From Aureimonas sp. SK2 (GTDB taxonomy: Bacteria; Pseudomonadota; Alphaproteobacteria; Rhizobiales; Rhizobiaceae): a stretch of 64,000 nucleotides of DNA. Both the position numbers and the translations under genes were made by a program. Shown one piece after another: positions 63,386 through 64,000 of this stretch. The stretch is taken from assembly GCF_029813115.1 (NCBI RefSeq), contig NZ_JAPZDS010000007.1, forward strand, positions 1-64,000. Reading direction: 5' to 3'. The notes beneath the pieces were generated by a model that saw nothing but the letters and a program-made list of their open reading frames with translations, was not told the DNA's origin and made no database searches. Numbering within the stretch: the first letter of the stretch is position 1; the number at the start of each line of letters is the position of its first letter.

Positions 63386-64000
63386 CTAGCGGAGCATCGC
63401 GAGGGCGGCTTCCAGTTTCTCGGCCTCGGCGAGGTAGGCCGCCCGCTTCTCGCGCTCCTGCTCGACCACGTCGTCCGGCGCGTTGGCGACGAACTTCTCG
63501 TTCGAGAGCTTCTTGTCGATCCGCTCCACTTCGCCCCTCGCCTTGCCGGCCGCCTTGGACAGGCGCGCGATCTCGGCGTCGATGTCGACCATCCCGGCGA
63601 GCGGAAGGGCGTAGGACCGCTTGTCCAGAACGAACTGCACCGACTGGGGCGGTGCGGCGTCGAGGGTTTCGATGCTCGACAGGCGCGCGAGACGCTTCAG
63701 CGCAGCCTCGTGACGGCCGACGCGCTCGCGCGTCAGCGGATCGGCATCCACCACCACGAGCGGCGCCTCGGCGCCCGGCGGCACATTCATCTCGGCGCGG
63801 ATGGAGCGAATCTCTCCGACCAGGCCGACGAGCCAATTCAAGTCGTCCGACGCTTCCTTGTCGTAGAAGACGAGCGACGGCCATTCGGCATGGCACAGGA
63901 GGCCCTCGCGCGGCCGCGGCCCCGCCGTCGCGGCCCAAAGCTCTTCCGTGAGGAAGGGCATGAACGGATGCAGCAGCGCATAGACCCGATCGAGCACGAA
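63386..64000 (-). CDS. valS: Valine--tRNA ligase, carboxy-terminal part
   Basis: The visible 204 residues are the end of ValRS; the gene runs off the right edge of the window. HPFMPFLTEELWAAT is the end of the anticodon-binding domain (class I motif near the carboxy end), and after RSIRAEMNVPPGA the carboxy-terminal coiled-coil arm follows (IARLSKAAGKARGEVERIDK, VVEQEREKRAAYLAEAEKLE), the tRNA-binding element specific to ValRS. The catalytic domain is not in view. Confidence 0.95.
   Translation of the reverse strand, partial: FVLDRVYALLHPFMPFLTEELWAATAGPRPREGLLCHAEWPSLVFYDKEASDDLNWLVGLVGEIRSIRAEMNVPPGAEAPLVVVDADPLTRERVGRHEAALKRLARLSSIETLDAAPPQSVQFVLDKRSYALPLAGMVDIDAEIARLSKAAGKARGEVERIDKKLSNEKFVANAPDDVVEQEREKRAAYLAEAEKLEAALAMLR

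Overview
The window is GC-rich chromosomal DNA from an alphaproteobacterium, almost certainly of the order Hyphomicrobiales (Rhizobiales). The main evidence is the collinear core block argS - SPOR - nagZ - tatABC - serS - surE - pcm - LysM/LytM - yajC - secDF - Mth938 - squalene-synthase-like - DUF4153, the tig - clpP - clpX - lon - hupB block, and an ExoR homologue. ExoR together with LOV and BLUF photoreceptors fits a phyllosphere, soil or marine member such as Aurantimonadaceae, but the family assignment is inference.

Layout. 1-4.4 kb is a pile of insertion sequences: an IS21 remnant (istB intact, istA frameshifted and missing its 5' part), cut by an IS1111-group IS110 element with a perfect 13-bp inverted repeat, followed directly by a second IS110-group element. 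4.4-10.8 kb is accessory: an ORF broken by an in-frame TAG, a tandem GNAT protein, a CheW-like protein and three AraC-family regulators. 11-18.9 kb holds peptide and amine metabolism genes (gamma-glutamyltransferase, FAD amine oxidase, M24 peptidase, EamA transporter) and three small basic proteins. 19-26 kb has zwf, a DUF2946/PepSY membrane pair, an exported superoxide dismutase, a divergent BLUF / LOV-histidine-kinase pair and an M20 amidohydrolase. 26.3-35.7 kb is the protein quality-control block (hupB, lon, clpX, clpP, an MscS-type channel, tig), read leftward. 35.9-45.4 kb has an acyltransferase, tRNA-Leu(TAG), a DUF1127 small protein, trmFO and the YajC-SecDF block with two homologues of complex I assembly factors. 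45.5-58 kb is the envelope and translocation block, where an Fe3+-type ABC ATPase sits at the place where related genomes usually carry scpAB. 58-64 kb has dgt, erpA, xth, exoR, a FadL-type porin and the 3' end of valS.

How the parts fit. YajC/SecDF and TatABC export proteins. The exported SOD, the LysM/LytM protein, the SPOR protein and ExoR act in the periplasm or at the cell wall. NagZ recycles wall fragments in the cytoplasm. ExoR, the LOV kinase, the BLUF protein and the AraC cluster are the sensory layer. The items most worth a second look are the back-to-back BLUF and LOV photoreceptors, the candidate bridge RNA of the IS1111 element, the coupled CheW-like/AraC array with a 21-bp-spaced direct repeat upstream, and the ABC ATPase in the scpAB slot. 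I found no CRISPR array, rRNA or prophage.
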